Positions 23,637 through 32,980 of a stretch of DNA of 33,079 bases are shown piece after piece (the stretch's first letter is position 1; the number at the start of each line of letters is the position of its first letter). Source of the stretch: Sulfurovum sp. (lineage in GTDB: Bacteria > Campylobacterota > Campylobacteria > Campylobacterales > Sulfurovaceae); the NCBI GenBank assembly GCA_027081115.1, contig JALWLD010000116.1, forward strand, positions 1 through 33,079, in the 5' to 3' direction. Position numbers and translations under genes: made by a program. A model generated the notes under the pieces. That model was not told the origin of the DNA. It ran no database searches and saw only the letters and a program-made list of their open reading frames with translations.

Positions 23637-23770
23637 CTTGTTTCCTTTGGTTTAAGATTCAAGATTATCTCGTAGTGGGTGTGAAATATCACGTAGTTGC
23701 CTGTAAATAGCCTATAAAAAGTTTTTGGATTGTGTGTTGTCTGAAGGTATGTCGTTATTTGGGGGATTAG

Positions 23771-23855
23771 TGGTACCACAGGTCGGATTCGAACCGACAC
23801 GCCCGAAGGCAGAAGATTTTGAGTCTACCAAGTCTACCAGTTCCATCACTGTGGC
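23771..23855 (-). tRNA. tRNA-Leu (anticodon CAA)
   Basis: On the minus strand, GCCACAG at the 5' end pairs with CTGTGGT before A-CCA. It has a long variable arm (TGCCTTCGGGCG), the T arm GGTTCGAATCC, and anticodon loop CTCAAAA with anticodon CAA. The anticodon stem has one T-T mismatch. Total 85 bases with CCA encoded. The 3' end matches the repeat at 16356-16371, so the island junction replaced nothing in the tRNA itself. Confidence 0.95.
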
Positions 23856-23976
23856 ACGCTACGTATTAAACGTAAGTGGGATTTTACTCTCTAGGAGCTT
23901 AAACAAGGTTTAGAAGAGGGGTAAAATCATTTTTAATGTCAATTTGACGATTTTTTAAGAGTTACTTATATAATTT

Positions 23977-23985
23977 TGTTATAAT
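23977..23985 (+). promoter_or_regulatory. Extended -10 box upstream of ftsK
   Basis: TGTTATAAT (TATAAT at 23980-23985) lies 25-45 bases before the two possible TTG starts of ftsK, with T-rich sequence upstream as is usual for sigma-70 promoters of this phylum. Confidence 0.5.
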
Positions 23986-24009
23986 ATCTTCATTAATTAA
24001 TATCAATTA

Positions 24010-26295
24010 TTGAAACAAGGTCTATTTTTGAAGATATCACTTATAATTATTGCCATTCTGTTTATCTACGGGGCATTTGCTACACTTTTCCATGATACTG
24101 CATTGGCAGGTAACATCGGAAAGATTGTAGGCGAGACAAATCTGCATCTTTTTGGGTATTTTGCCTATATCAATATTCTTATACTTTTTTATCCACTTTA
24201 CAAACTCTATACAGATGCAACTGTACGAAAAAATATTGATTTTTACTTAGGTTGGGTACTTTTTTTCATAGCAGCAGTCCTTTTTGAGTCTTTAGTACTT
24301 GAGTTGAAAAATTCTGGCTTTATTGGAAATCAGATAGTGCTTTTCCTTGAACCACTTATTGGTAAAGCAGGGTTGTGGTTGCTTTGGCTTATGATCATAT
24401 CACTCTCATTGGTCTTTGTCTTGGAAGATGATTTTTCTTTTACAGATGTACTTGCCAGAATGAAACCTAAAAAGAGAGAAAAAACAGTCAAATCAAAAAT
24501 AAAAGAGCCTTCTAAAACCAAAGTCCTTTTGAAAAAGATCTTTACCAACCCGTTTGCTTCACCTGCACTTGAAGATGAGATGATGCCAGTACTCGATGAT
24601 GAGCTGGCTCCCGTTGCTAAAAGAAAACCGGCGGTTAGAAAGAGTAGACGTAAAACTGTTATAAAAAAAGAGGAGAGTCTCATACCGGATATCGCACTTG
24701 ATGAGATAGTACATGAAGATGATGATGCTGTTCTTCAGGAGATTGAAGAGATTGAAGAGAAGATGATTGATGCAGTTACTCCGAAGAAGAGAACACGTAC
24801 GTTGAATCAAGGTAGCAGTAAAAATGTTGAGATCGTTTCTGAGTTGGCTGAGAACTCTAAACTTTTGGATGCTATAGAAAAAGGTACCATGGATAAGCCT
24901 AAAAACTTTAAATTGCCAAAATTGGATTTTTTACAAAAAGCGCCTAAGGCAACCAGAAAGATCAATGAATCGGAGATAGATCACAAGATAGATGAATTGA
25001 TGGCAAAACTGCAACAATTCAGAATAGACGGTGAGGTGGTACGTACCTATTCCGGTCCGTTGGTAACAACTTTTGAATTTAAGCCTGCACCTAATGTAAA
25101 GATCTCCAAGATCTTGGGCCTTCAGGATGATCTTGCCATGGCACTGGCGGCAGAGACCATTCGTATACAGGCACCAATTCCTGGACGTGATGTGGTGGGG
25201 ATTGAGATACCGAATGCAAACATTGATACGATCTACCTTCGTGAGATTTTAGAGAGTGATGTGTTTAAAGAATCTAAGTCTAACTTGACTGTAGCATTGG
25301 GTAAAGATATTGTAGGAAATCCGTTTGTAACAGATATTAAAAAGCTGCCTCACTTACTTATTGCGGGTACTACGGGTTCAGGTAAATCAGTAGGTATCAA
25401 TGCGATGATACTCTCTTTACTCTATCGTAATGATCCGGAGCATTTAAAACTAATGCTTATAGATCCTAAGATGCTTGAGTTTGCTTCTTATGAAGATATT
25501 CCACATCTCATTACACCGGTGATCACTGAGCCGGCTAAAGCTATAGCAGCGCTTGCCAATATGGTAGGAGAGATGGAAAGACGTTACAGATTGATGGCGG
25601 ATGCGCGTACTAAAAATATAGAAAACTATAATGAAAAAGTAAAAAAAACAGGGGAAGAAGCATTTCCCTATATTGTGGTTGTCATCGATGAGTTGGCAGA
25701 TCTTATGATGAGTGGGGGGAAAGAGGTAGAGCTTAGTATTGCACGACTGGCTCAGAAATCACGTGCCTGTGGTATACACCTTATTGTCGCTACACAAAGA
25801 CCATCTGTAGATGTGGTAACAGGAATGATCAAAGCGAATCTGCCTTCTCGACTTTCCTACCGTGTAGGCTCACGTATTGACTCTAAAGTGATTTTGGATG
25901 CTATGGGTGCAGACTCGCTCTTGGGACGTGGTGATGGACTTTTTACTCCTCCTGGTTCAACAGGTCTTGTACGTATACATGCACCATGGAATACAGAAGA
26001 TGAGATAGAAGAAATTGTAGAGTATATTAAAGCACAGCGTGCACCTGAATATGATGAGTCTTATCTTGTTCATGGTGGTGCAGCGTCTGGTAGCGGAAAT
26101 GATTCAGACATTGATCTGGACCCACTATATGAGGATGCAAAGCAGGTAGTACTAAATGATCAAAAGACATCTATCTCCTACTTACAAAGAAAACTACAGA
26201 TCGGTTATAACCGTTCTGCCAACATTATTGAACAGCTTGAAGCCAAAGGTATTTTGTCTGCGCCTAATGCAAAAGGTAACAGGGATATCCTCTAA
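24010..26295 (+). CDS. ftsK: DNA translocase FtsK
   Basis: Septal DNA pump that clears and resolves chromosome dimers at division. It is 761 residues from the TTG at 24010. A second in-frame TTG at 24028 has AAGG seven bases upstream and may be the real start. N-terminal transmembrane helices lie in residues 7-145 (first helix ISLIIIAILFIYGAFATLF), followed by a charged, low-complexity linker (about 150-310). The motor has Walker A GTTGSGKS at 453-460 and Walker B VVVIDELAD with Asp560. GDGLFTPPGSTG and IHAPW follow. The C-terminal gamma winged helix (SISYLQRKLQIGYNRSANII) is intact. It is followed by a terminator. Confidence 0.94.
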   Translation: MKQGLFLKISLIIIAILFIYGAFATLFHDTALAGNIGKIVGETNLHLFGYFAYINILILFYPLYKLYTDATVRKNIDFYLGWVLFFIAAVLFESLVLELKNSGFIGNQIVLFLEPLIGKAGLWLLWLMIISLSLVFVLEDDFSFTDVLARMKPKKREKTVKSKIKEPSKTKVLLKKIFTNPFASPALEDEMMPVLDDELAPVAKRKPAVRKSRRKTVIKKEESLIPDIALDEIVHEDDDAVLQEIEEIEEKMIDAVTPKKRTRTLNQGSSKNVEIVSELAENSKLLDAIEKGTMDKPKNFKLPKLDFLQKAPKATRKINESEIDHKIDELMAKLQQFRIDGEVVRTYSGPLVTTFEFKPAPNVKISKILGLQDDLAMALAAETIRIQAPIPGRDVVGIEIPNANIDTIYLREILESDVFKESKSNLTVALGKDIVGNPFVTDIKKLPHLLIAGTTGSGKSVGINAMILSLLYRNDPEHLKLMLIDPKMLEFASYEDIPHLITPVITEPAKAIAALANMVGEMERRYRLMADARTKNIENYNEKVKKTGEEAFPYIVVVIDELADLMMSGGKEVELSIARLAQKSRACGIHLIVATQRPSVDVVTGMIKANLPSRLSYRVGSRIDSKVILDAMGADSLLGRGDGLFTPPGSTGLVRIHAPWNTEDEIEEIVEYIKAQRAPEYDESYLVHGGAASGSGNDSDIDLDPLYEDAKQVVLNDQKTSISYLQRKLQIGYNRSANIIEQLEAKGILSAPNAKGNRDIL

Positions 26296-26310
26296 AGTTA
26301 TTTTTCTTTT

Positions 26311-26339
26311 AGAAAAAGTCTTCTTCCTGGACTTTTTCT
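26311..26339 (+). terminator. Hairpin terminator after ftsK
   Basis: Perfect 10-bp stem AGAAAAAGTC (26311-26320) / GACTTTTTCT (26330-26339) with a 9-base loop, 15 bases after the ftsK stop. The T-rich right arm can serve as the U tract. Confidence 0.65.
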
Positions 26340-26455
26340 GTAACTATCTGCTACAAAAAACCCAACAACTTTAACCATACTTATCATTCCAATAACAATT
26401 AACAACATTTGAGGTAAAATCAGACACCAAAAATATTAATTAAATAGGAGACTTT

Positions 26456-29023
26456 ATGGCATTACTAGAAGCATATAAAGCACATACTGAAGAGAGAGCG
26501 AAACTTGGTGTTCCACCATTGGCCCTGACAGCTGAACAGACAGCAGAATTAGTAGAATTATTAAAAGCCAGCCCAATTGTAAATGAAGATTATACAATGG
26601 AACTTTTAACTGAAAAAGTACCTGCTGGGGTAGATGATGCAGCCTATGTTAAAGCAGCATTTTTAAATGATATTGTACAGGGTAATACATCTTGTGATGC
26701 AATTTCTCCTGTAAGAGCTGTTGAGATCCTTGGAACAATGCTAGGTGGATTTAACGTGCAACCGTTGGTTCAGGCATTGAAGATCAATGGTGAAGTAGCT
26801 GAAGCTGCTGCAGCACAATTGAAAAACACACTACTTGTATATGATTCATTTAATGATGTAAAAACATTGATGGATGAGGGTAATTCTCTGGCTAAAGATG
26901 TTGTAGAATCATGGGCAAATGCTGAGTGGTTCACAAACAAGCCTGAGTTGGACAAAGAGATCACTGTAACTGTATATAAAGTACCAGGTGAGACAAACAC
27001 TGATGACCTTTCTCCTGCTTCAGAAGCATTTACGAGAGCAGACATTCCTCTACACGCCAATTCATTCCTGGTAAACAGAATGGAGAAGCCTTTAGAGACT
27101 ATGGCTGAGCTTAAGAAAAAAGGGCATCCTTTAGCATATGTTGGAGATGTTGTAGGAACTGGTTCATCAAGAAAGTCAGGGATCAACTCAGTGCAGTGGC
27201 ATATGGGTAGAGATATTCCTGGTATTCCAGGTAAGAGAACAGGTGGTGTGGTAATCGGTGATATTATTGCTCCAATTTTCTTCAACACAGCAGAAGATTC
27301 TGGATGTCTTCCAATTCAAGCACCAGTAGCAAATCTGGAGACTGGTGATGTCATCACAGTGAAGCCTTTTGATGGTGTGATCGAAAAGAACGGAGAAGTT
27401 GTTTCTGAGTTTACACTAGAACCAAATACACTTCCAGATGAGATGAGAGCGGGTGGTCGTATTCCTCTTATCATTGGTAAGGGATTGACTGCAAAAGCAA
27501 GAGAAGCACTTGGTATGGGTGCATCAGATATCTTTATGACACCTTCACAGCCGGATGATGACGGTAAAGGATTTACCCTTGCTCAGAAGATGGTAGGTAA
27601 AGCGTGTGGTATGGATGGTGTGAAGCCAGGCGTCTATTGTGAACCTGTATGTACTACAGTGGGTTCTCAAGATACAACAGGACCAATGACAAGAGATGAG
27701 ATCAAAGAGCTAGCAGCATTGAACTTTGGTGCTGACTTTGTACTTCAGTCATTCTGTCACACAGCGGCGTATCCGAAGCCGGCAGATATAGAGCTTCAGC
27801 ATACACTCCCTAAGTTTTGGACAGAGAGAAAAGGATTTATCCTTAGACCGGGTGATGGTGTTATCCACTCATGGTTGAACAGAATGTGTCTTCCTGATAC
27901 TGTAGGTACAGGTGGAGATTCACATACTAGATTCCCTATTGGTATCTCTTTCCCCGCAGGTTCGGGACTGGTTGCATTTGCAGCGGTTACAGGTATGATG
28001 CCTCTTACTATGCCTGAATCTGTACTTGTAAGGTTTAAAGGTACAATGCAGCCAGGAATTACGCTGAGAGATATGGTAAATGCCATTCCTCACCAGGCGA
28101 TAAAAGATGGACTTTTGACTGTTGAAAAAGCAGGTAAGAAAAACATCTTTGCGGGACGTGTACTTGAAATTGAAGGTCTTGAAGATCTTAAATGTGAGCA
28201 GGCATTTGAGCTTTCTGATGCATCAGCTGAGCGTTCTGCTGCAGCATGTACAGTTAAACTTAACAAAGAGCCTATCATTGAGTATCTTGAGTCTAACATT
28301 GCGCTTATCGAAGAGCTGATCGCTCAGGGCTATGAAGATAAAGCAACGCTTGAAAGACGTGCACAGAAGATGAGAGACTGGATCGCGAATCCTGAGCTTC
28401 TTGAAGCAGATTCTGATGCAGACTATGCAGCAGTGATCGAAATAGATATGGATCAGATTAAAGAGCCAATCCTTGCATGTCCTAACGATCCGGATGATGT
28501 AAAAACATTGTCAGAGATTCATGATCAGGGTATGAGAACAGAGATAGATGAAGTCTTTGTCGGCTCTTGTATGACGAACATTGGTCTCTTTAGAGCCAAT
28601 GCCGAAGTACTTAGAGGAGAAGGTGCAGTTGAAGCAAAATTGTGGATCTGCCCTCCAACAAAGATGGATGAGAAGACACTTCAGGAAGAAGGTTACTACT
28701 CTGTATTCGGTATGGCCGGTGCAAGAGTTGAAATTCCAGGATGTTCACTCTGTATGGGTAACCAGGCTTCTGTAAAACAGAATGCATGGGTATTCTCAAC
28801 ATCAACAAGAAACTTCGACAACAGACTAGGTAAAGGCTCTCAGGTCTATCTTGGTTCTGCAGAGCTTGCAGCGGTAGTTGCACTTAAAGGTAAACTTCCA
28901 ACAGCAGCCGAGTATCTTGAAATCGTACAAGATAAGATCAAGCCAGAGATGTCTGATGATATCTACAAGTACTTGAACTTTAACAAGGTCTCTAAAGAAG
29001 AGCTTGAAGCGATGGTTGAGTAG
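26456..29023 (+). CDS. acnB: Aconitate hydratase B (2-methylisocitrate dehydratase activity possible)
   Basis: TCA/reverse-TCA cycle enzyme that interconverts citrate and isocitrate. The 855-residue protein has the AcnB order: helical HEAT-like domain (1-160), swivel domain with [20 protein letters not shown], then the catalytic domains. Fe-S cluster cysteines are in VGSCMTNIG and [10 protein letters not shown]. The substrate site includes [20 protein letters not shown] and [20 protein letters not shown] precedes the ATG. In chemolithoautotrophic Campylobacterota the same enzyme serves the reductive TCA cycle, which is general knowledge rather than evidence from this window. A terminator hairpin follows. 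Confidence 0.96.
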   Translation: MALLEAYKAHTEERAKLGVPPLALTAEQTAELVELLKASPIVNEDYTMELLTEKVPAGVDDAAYVKAAFLNDIVQGNTSCDAISPVRAVEILGTMLGGFNVQPLVQALKINGEVAEAAAAQLKNTLLVYDSFNDVKTLMDEGNSLAKDVVESWANAEWFTNKPELDKEITVTVYKVPGETNTDDLSPASEAFTRADIPLHANSFLVNRMEKPLETMAELKKKGHPLAYVGDVVGTGSSRKSGINSVQWHMGRDIPGIPGKRTGGVVIGDIIAPIFFNTAEDSGCLPIQAPVANLETGDVITVKPFDGVIEKNGEVVSEFTLEPNTLPDEMRAGGRIPLIIGKGLTAKAREALGMGASDIFMTPSQPDDDGKGFTLAQKMVGKACGMDGVKPGVYCEPVCTTVGSQDTTGPMTRDEIKELAALNFGADFVLQSFCHTAAYPKPADIELQHTLPKFWTERKGFILRPGDGVIHSWLNRMCLPDTVGTGGDSHTRFPIGISFPAGSGLVAFAAVTGMMPLTMPESVLVRFKGTMQPGITLRDMVNAIPHQAIKDGLLTVEKAGKKNIFAGRVLEIEGLEDLKCEQAFELSDASAERSAAACTVKLNKEPIIEYLESNIALIEELIAQGYEDKATLERRAQKMRDWIANPELLEADSDADYAAVIEIDMDQIKEPILACPNDPDDVKTLSEIHDQGMRTEIDEVFVGSCMTNIGLFRANAEVLRGEGAVEAKLWICPPTKMDEKTLQEEGYYSVFGMAGARVEIPGCSLCMGNQASVKQNAWVFSTSTRNFDNRLGKGSQVYLGSAELAAVVALKGKLPTAAEYLEIVQDKIKPEMSDDIYKYLNFNKVSKEELEAMVE

Positions 29024-29040
29024 TCAACTTTCCTTTTCTT

Positions 29041-29060
29041 TGCAGGGAGCTTTCCCTGCA
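29041..29060 (+). terminator. Hairpin terminator after acnB
   Basis: Perfect stem TGCAGGGA-GCTT-TCCCTGCA, 17 bases after the acnB stop, followed within a few bases by CCTTTTC. Confidence 0.6.
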
Positions 29061-29180
29061 GTACCTTTTCTATAACCTTTTAAACTTCCCTTTATATAAA
29101 TACAAAAAATAATATGAATTTATAAGATATCTTTATCATTTAGTATGATACCATGTACAAAACTTTTAGGGAAGCACAAA

Positions 29181-30713
29181 ATGAAATTAAATATATCAAT
29201 GGGTAGTCTTATTCTGAGTACTTTATTCTTAGCCTCTTGTGGTGGTGGAGATGCATTATCAGGTACAGACAGTACTTTAGCTACTGATGATAATCTTGCT
29301 CCCGTAATTTCTTCTGTAGTGGTTCAAAAAACTGCTTTTAATGAAATGAATGCAAGTACATTTGCAAATTCTATCTGTCAAAACAGACTCTTTGAAGTTC
29401 CCCAAGGCTTTTTTGCTTCCCCTAACGGGAGTGCCATTGCTTCTGGTACGCAAACTGACCCTTTAGATCTACATACGGCACTCTCAGCTGCATCACCTGT
29501 ACAAGAAGGTGATACACTTTGGCTTATGGAAGGAGTCTATAAAGGGGTATTTACCTCTGAGCTTAGTGGAACAGAGTCTTTTCCTATACGAGTGAGTGTA
29601 TTGCCCGGTAAACAAGCTATTATAGATGGCAATGTTGCACAAGCAGGCTCAGCGTTACTTGTAAAGGGTACCTGGACAAATTATTATGGTTTAGAGATAA
29701 TGAACTCTTCTCCTATCCATATTTCAAATGAAACTGGCTCAAATCCTTCTGATCTTATGACCAATGGTGGTGTAACTGTACAGGGTGCCAATACAAAGAT
29801 TATTAACTTTATTGTGCATGACAATATTGGTGGAGGTATGTCATCGTGGAGTGATGCACCTGACTCTGAACTCTACGGTAACATCATTTATAACAATGGC
29901 TGGACAGGACCTGATAGAGGGCATGGCCATGCTATCTATGCGCAGAACAGAACGGGCTTTAAGAAGTTGACCAATAACATTATCTTTTTTGGTTTTGGTA
30001 CAGGGATCCATGTCTATACTGAGGGTGGGCAGATGAATAACTTTGATGTACAATACAATACCTGGTATATGACAGGTGCTTCAGACCCACGTAGTTCACA
30101 AAAAAAAGACAACTGTCTCATAGGTGGTTTTCAGCCTGTCATTAATTTAACACTAAAGAACAATCAGGGATACTCTGAAAATAATAGGGGTACACGTATT
30201 GGTTATGGTGGAAATGTTATAGGACAGAGTGCCCTTCTTGATAATAACTATTTGAGTGAGAACTTTTGGGTTGCCGGCCATTGGGATAGTTTAGATGTGA
30301 GTTATACAACAGTGTATAGAGGTCGAACAGGAAGCAGTCAGAGTTATGTAAATGATATTGTAGGCAATGATTTTCAGGATACTCCACCAAGCTCTGGGAA
30401 AAAGGTTTTTGTTACACCCAATATATATGATCTACGTCGTGCCAAAGTGGTAATTTATAATTTTGATGAGTCTAACAATGTCAATGTTGACCTTTCTTCT
30501 ATTTTAAAAATAGGAGAAGCCTATAGAGTACACAGTACTTTTGCTCTGTTTGATGAACCTATGATAGAAGGTGTCTATGATGGCAGTTTGATTTCTATCC
30601 CTATGGGAAGTATTGCACCACCACAACCAACAGGTTCCAATGATGTTGTAGCAGAAGATGACCCACATAAACGTTTTGGCGTATTCATTGTGACGCATGG
30701 TGCATGTCAGTAA
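29181..30713 (+). CDS. Parallel beta-helix lipoprotein
   Basis: 510 residues from the ATG at 29181, preceded by TAGGGAAG. An upstream in-frame ATG adds 12 residues before the signal peptide and is unlikely. The signal peptide ends at the lipobox LFLASC (Cys near residue 20), followed by a GGGDALSGTDS linker. The mature protein reads as a right-handed parallel beta-helix like pectate lyases and NosD: AIASGTQTDPLDLHTALSAA, EGDTLWLMEGVYKG (typical of chondroitinase-B and DUF1565-type entries), then repeated N-x-I-x-N strands (HDNIGGGMSSWSDAPDSELY, GNIIYNNGWTGPDRGHGHAI). It is probably a surface polysaccharide lyase or binding protein, and the substrate is unknown. Confidence 0.75.
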   Translation: MKLNISMGSLILSTLFLASCGGGDALSGTDSTLATDDNLAPVISSVVVQKTAFNEMNASTFANSICQNRLFEVPQGFFASPNGSAIASGTQTDPLDLHTALSAASPVQEGDTLWLMEGVYKGVFTSELSGTESFPIRVSVLPGKQAIIDGNVAQAGSALLVKGTWTNYYGLEIMNSSPIHISNETGSNPSDLMTNGGVTVQGANTKIINFIVHDNIGGGMSSWSDAPDSELYGNIIYNNGWTGPDRGHGHAIYAQNRTGFKKLTNNIIFFGFGTGIHVYTEGGQMNNFDVQYNTWYMTGASDPRSSQKKDNCLIGGFQPVINLTLKNNQGYSENNRGTRIGYGGNVIGQSALLDNNYLSENFWVAGHWDSLDVSYTTVYRGRTGSSQSYVNDIVGNDFQDTPPSSGKKVFVTPNIYDLRRAKVVIYNFDESNNVNVDLSSILKIGEAYRVHSTFALFDEPMIEGVYDGSLISIPMGSIAPPQPTGSNDVVAEDDPHKRFGVFIVTHGACQ

Positions 30714-30740
30714 AGTATTAATACTTGATATATTTTCCTT

Positions 30741-30749
30741 TGTTATAAT
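30741..30749 (+). promoter_or_regulatory. Extended -10 box upstream of the DUF5329 gene
   Basis: TGTTATAAT (TATAAT 30744-30749) lies 30 bases before the ATG at 30779. Confidence 0.5.
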
Positions 30750-30778
30750 ACAAAATATTGTGATAAAGGTATTCTTCT

Positions 30779-31123
30779 ATGTTAAAAAAATTATTATTGT
30801 TGATAGTAGTATGGACAATGTCTCTATTCTCAGATACTATAGCAGAGATCAACCATCTCTTAAAGTATGTGAAGAGTACGGAGTGTAAATATATTCGTAA
30901 TGGTTCTGTGCATAGTGGTGCAGAGGCAGCCACTCATATAAAAAAGAAGTATAACTATTTTAAAGATGATATAAAAACAGCAGAAGACTTCATTCGTCTC
31001 TCTGCTACAAAAAGTACTATGACCGGTAGCAAATATTACATACAGTGTCCCAAGAGGTATAAAATAGAGAGTCAAAAATGGCTCTTTGAAGAGTTGAAAA
31101 AGTATAGAAAAAAAAGAAAATAA
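30779..31123 (+). CDS. DUF5329 family exported protein
   Basis: 114 residues with an N-terminal signal peptide (MLKKLLLLIVVWTMSLFSDT), then the DUF5329 pattern: EINHLLKYVKSTECKYIRNG, SGAEAATHIKKKYNYFKDDI, AEDFIRLSATKSTMTGSKYY and a C-terminal WLFEELKKYRKKRK. Two cysteines (in TECKYI and YIQCPKR) could form a disulfide in the periplasm. The function of the family is unknown. No clear Shine-Dalgarno lies close to the ATG; a weak one may be TAAAGG at 30764. Confidence 0.75.
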   Translation: MLKKLLLLIVVWTMSLFSDTIAEINHLLKYVKSTECKYIRNGSVHSGAEAATHIKKKYNYFKDDIKTAEDFIRLSATKSTMTGSKYYIQCPKRYKIESQKWLFEELKKYRKKRK

Positions 31124-31132
31124 GGAGTATGT

Positions 31133-31171
31133 ATGAAATATATGATGAAAGAACAGATCAAAGCACTCTAA
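31133..31171 (+). pseudogene. Twelve-codon gene remnant (LURF-one-like start)
   Basis: A good ribosome site (AAGGAG at 31123-31128) precedes an ATG that opens only 12 codons, MKYMMKEQIKAL, before TAA. The sequence resembles the first residues of LURF-one/Tubby-like bacterial proteins, which start with a similar (K/R)YxMKxKLxSLGDDF pattern. I read it as the 5' stub of a deleted gene downstream of DUF5329. A real 12-residue peptide is the less likely alternative. Confidence 0.25.
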
Positions 31172-31176
31172 TACTT

Positions 31177-32760
31177 TTAGAGATATCCTTTTACAGGCAG
31201 TAGTGAGATAATATCTGCCCCGAACATCTTAAACCATGATGTCTTTGGAGGCATATAGTAGATTTTCATCTCTCCATTCTCCAATGTTTTCCAGATAGGC
31301 CCTTCAGTAACAGTCTCATCAGCATCATACGGATGTTTTCCCCAGGAGAGTTGGTAGAAATATTTGAGTGAGAGTATGGTATGGACATCCTCAAGTTGTT
31401 CCTGTACCAATTTTTTTGAATGTATCAACATAACCTGCTCAGTATTAAGTTTAACGGAACGCGGGTCAATATTGGCAGAACCAATATCCAGCTCATCATC
31501 ATCCAGGATGATCATTTTGGTATGTAGTGAAACATTTGGTGGGGTCTGTCTTTTCGTTTTCTTTGCCAGTTTTTTAAGTGAATCTCCCTTAAGTTCATAG
31601 ATCTTTACACCCATTTTTAAAAGAGGCTCAATAGAGTCTTTATATCCACCGTAGACAGGGAATACATCTGTTGAAGAGAGTGAATTGGTTACGATGATGA
31701 TTTCTACATCTCTTTTCCTCAGTGCTTTGAATGTTTGCATAAGTATATCGCTTGGAATGAAGTAAGGTGAAATAATAATAGCCTGTTTTTTGATATTTCT
31801 AATATCTGCTTTTATCTGCTGTGCAATGTTATGTTTGTTTTTATTTTTATTGTGGCTTACTTTGCTTGGTGGGTCAACATAGAATTCTGCGTTGTTTGCC
31901 ACAGTCAAAACAAGTTTTTGATGTAAAAGTTTTTGATTAAATTTTGAGTTGACAACTCTTTTTTGAAGCTTTGTTTTTTTAAATGCATTTTCTTGAGAAA
32001 GAAGATAGGCTTTAACTTTTCTGTATGAAACTTGTGTATAACTCTGCTTTAGAACTTTAGAAGCAGATACTGATTCTTTACTGTTCCAATAGAGATCAAA
32101 AGCTTCTGATATATCAGGTACGATCTTTCCAATGATTAGTGCATCATAGTCTAAAAAGAGTGTATGTGCTTCAATGACATAATAGTCATCACCAATATTT
32201 CTACCTCCTATGATAGCTGCAGACCCATCAGCGATCAAGCTTTTGTTATGCATTCTTTTACCGAGTGTATTTATATTGAACAAGAGGGCAATGTTTCGTA
32301 AATAGTTTCGGAGTATATTGGGATTAAAGAGACGAAGTTCTATGTTCTTATGTGCAGCAAGATGGGCAAGCTTTTCATCTTTACCTGCTGTATTGATATC
32401 ATCTAAGAGTATACGAACCCTTACACCTCTCTGTGCTGCTTCTATCAGGTGTACAGATATTAGGTTTCCGATAGAGTCATCTTTATAGATATAATACTGT
32501 ATATCAAGACTGGTATTTGCATGATCTATGAGGTAAAGTCTTGCTGCCAAGGCATCTGAAGGATTTCCAAGTGAATAAAATGCAGATTTATCATGAAGAG
32601 GTTTATCTGTTTTTAAAGGAGTTAGCAGAGAGGTATTTTTCTTTTTTGGAGTTTTTGTATAGCTGATGTGCTTACTCTTTGATATTCTTGTGATATTTTT
32701 CTGACTGCATGCAGAGAAAAAGAGCAGGGTAAAGAGAAAATATATAATACTATGTTTCAT
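31177..32760 (-). CDS. Phospholipase D-like / cardiolipin synthase-type lipoprotein
   Basis: 527 residues from the ATG at 32758-32760, preceded by GGGGGAA. An ATG three codons upstream is possible but its ribosome site is too close. The lipobox is FFSAC at about residues 14-18 after a short hydrophobic signal. Two HxK(x)4D catalytic motifs are present: HNKSLIADGSAAIIGGRNIG in the first half and HTKMIILDDDELDIGSANID in the second. Both halves of the PLD active site are therefore complete. It is closest in form to ClsC/YmdC-type cardiolipin synthases, with GLNP-like DYDALIIGKIV between. It converges on the DUF5329 gene and the remnant. Confidence 0.82.
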   Translation of the reverse strand: MKHSIIYFLFTLLFFSACSQKNITRISKSKHISYTKTPKKKNTSLLTPLKTDKPLHDKSAFYSLGNPSDALAARLYLIDHANTSLDIQYYIYKDDSIGNLISVHLIEAAQRGVRVRILLDDINTAGKDEKLAHLAAHKNIELRLFNPNILRNYLRNIALLFNINTLGKRMHNKSLIADGSAAIIGGRNIGDDYYVIEAHTLFLDYDALIIGKIVPDISEAFDLYWNSKESVSASKVLKQSYTQVSYRKVKAYLLSQENAFKKTKLQKRVVNSKFNQKLLHQKLVLTVANNAEFYVDPPSKVSHNKNKNKHNIAQQIKADIRNIKKQAIIISPYFIPSDILMQTFKALRKRDVEIIIVTNSLSSTDVFPVYGGYKDSIEPLLKMGVKIYELKGDSLKKLAKKTKRQTPPNVSLHTKMIILDDDELDIGSANIDPRSVKLNTEQVMLIHSKKLVQEQLEDVHTILSLKYFYQLSWGKHPYDADETVTEGPIWKTLENGEMKIYYMPPKTSWFKMFGADIISLLPVKGYL

Positions 32761-32980
32761 TTCCCCCATCCTTTTTCTCTTGCTTTTGAATGGTATTATA
32801 GTCTAAATTTGGTTTATTTTAGAGAAGAGAATTTGGACCTGGATCTGAATATTTCAATTTATATGCATATACACTTTCTCTTTTGAGTTGTTGGTATATC
32901 TTTTAAAGAGAGATGAATTTTTTTTGTGTAAACTAATCTTATGAGCCTAGGCTGAGAAACATGAAATAACAGGAGAGCGT

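Larger units (their letters stand above)
16356..23789. mobile_element. Genomic island at tRNA-Leu carrying the cassette array
   Basis: Bounded by the 16-bp direct repeat of the tRNA-Leu 3' end, with the intact tRNA at the right boundary. The content is unlike the flanks: AT-richer genes of unknown function, the integron-type cassette array, GC-rich 182-bp repeats and a DUF2958 gene common on plasmids and ICEs. No integrase, relaxase or replication gene remains, so it would be a degraded or non-autonomous island. The boundaries are inferred from the repeat alone. Confidence 0.6.

Noticed and set aside
24330..24810. Minus-strand ORFs within ftsK
   Set aside because: Serine-rich shadow frames of the charged FtsK linker, with no start signals and no similarity to known proteins.
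32770..32980. Possible regulatory elements between the phospholipase D gene and deoC
   Set aside because: AT-rich spacer with no clear hairpin, operator or small ORF. Only the deoC ribosome site can be supported.
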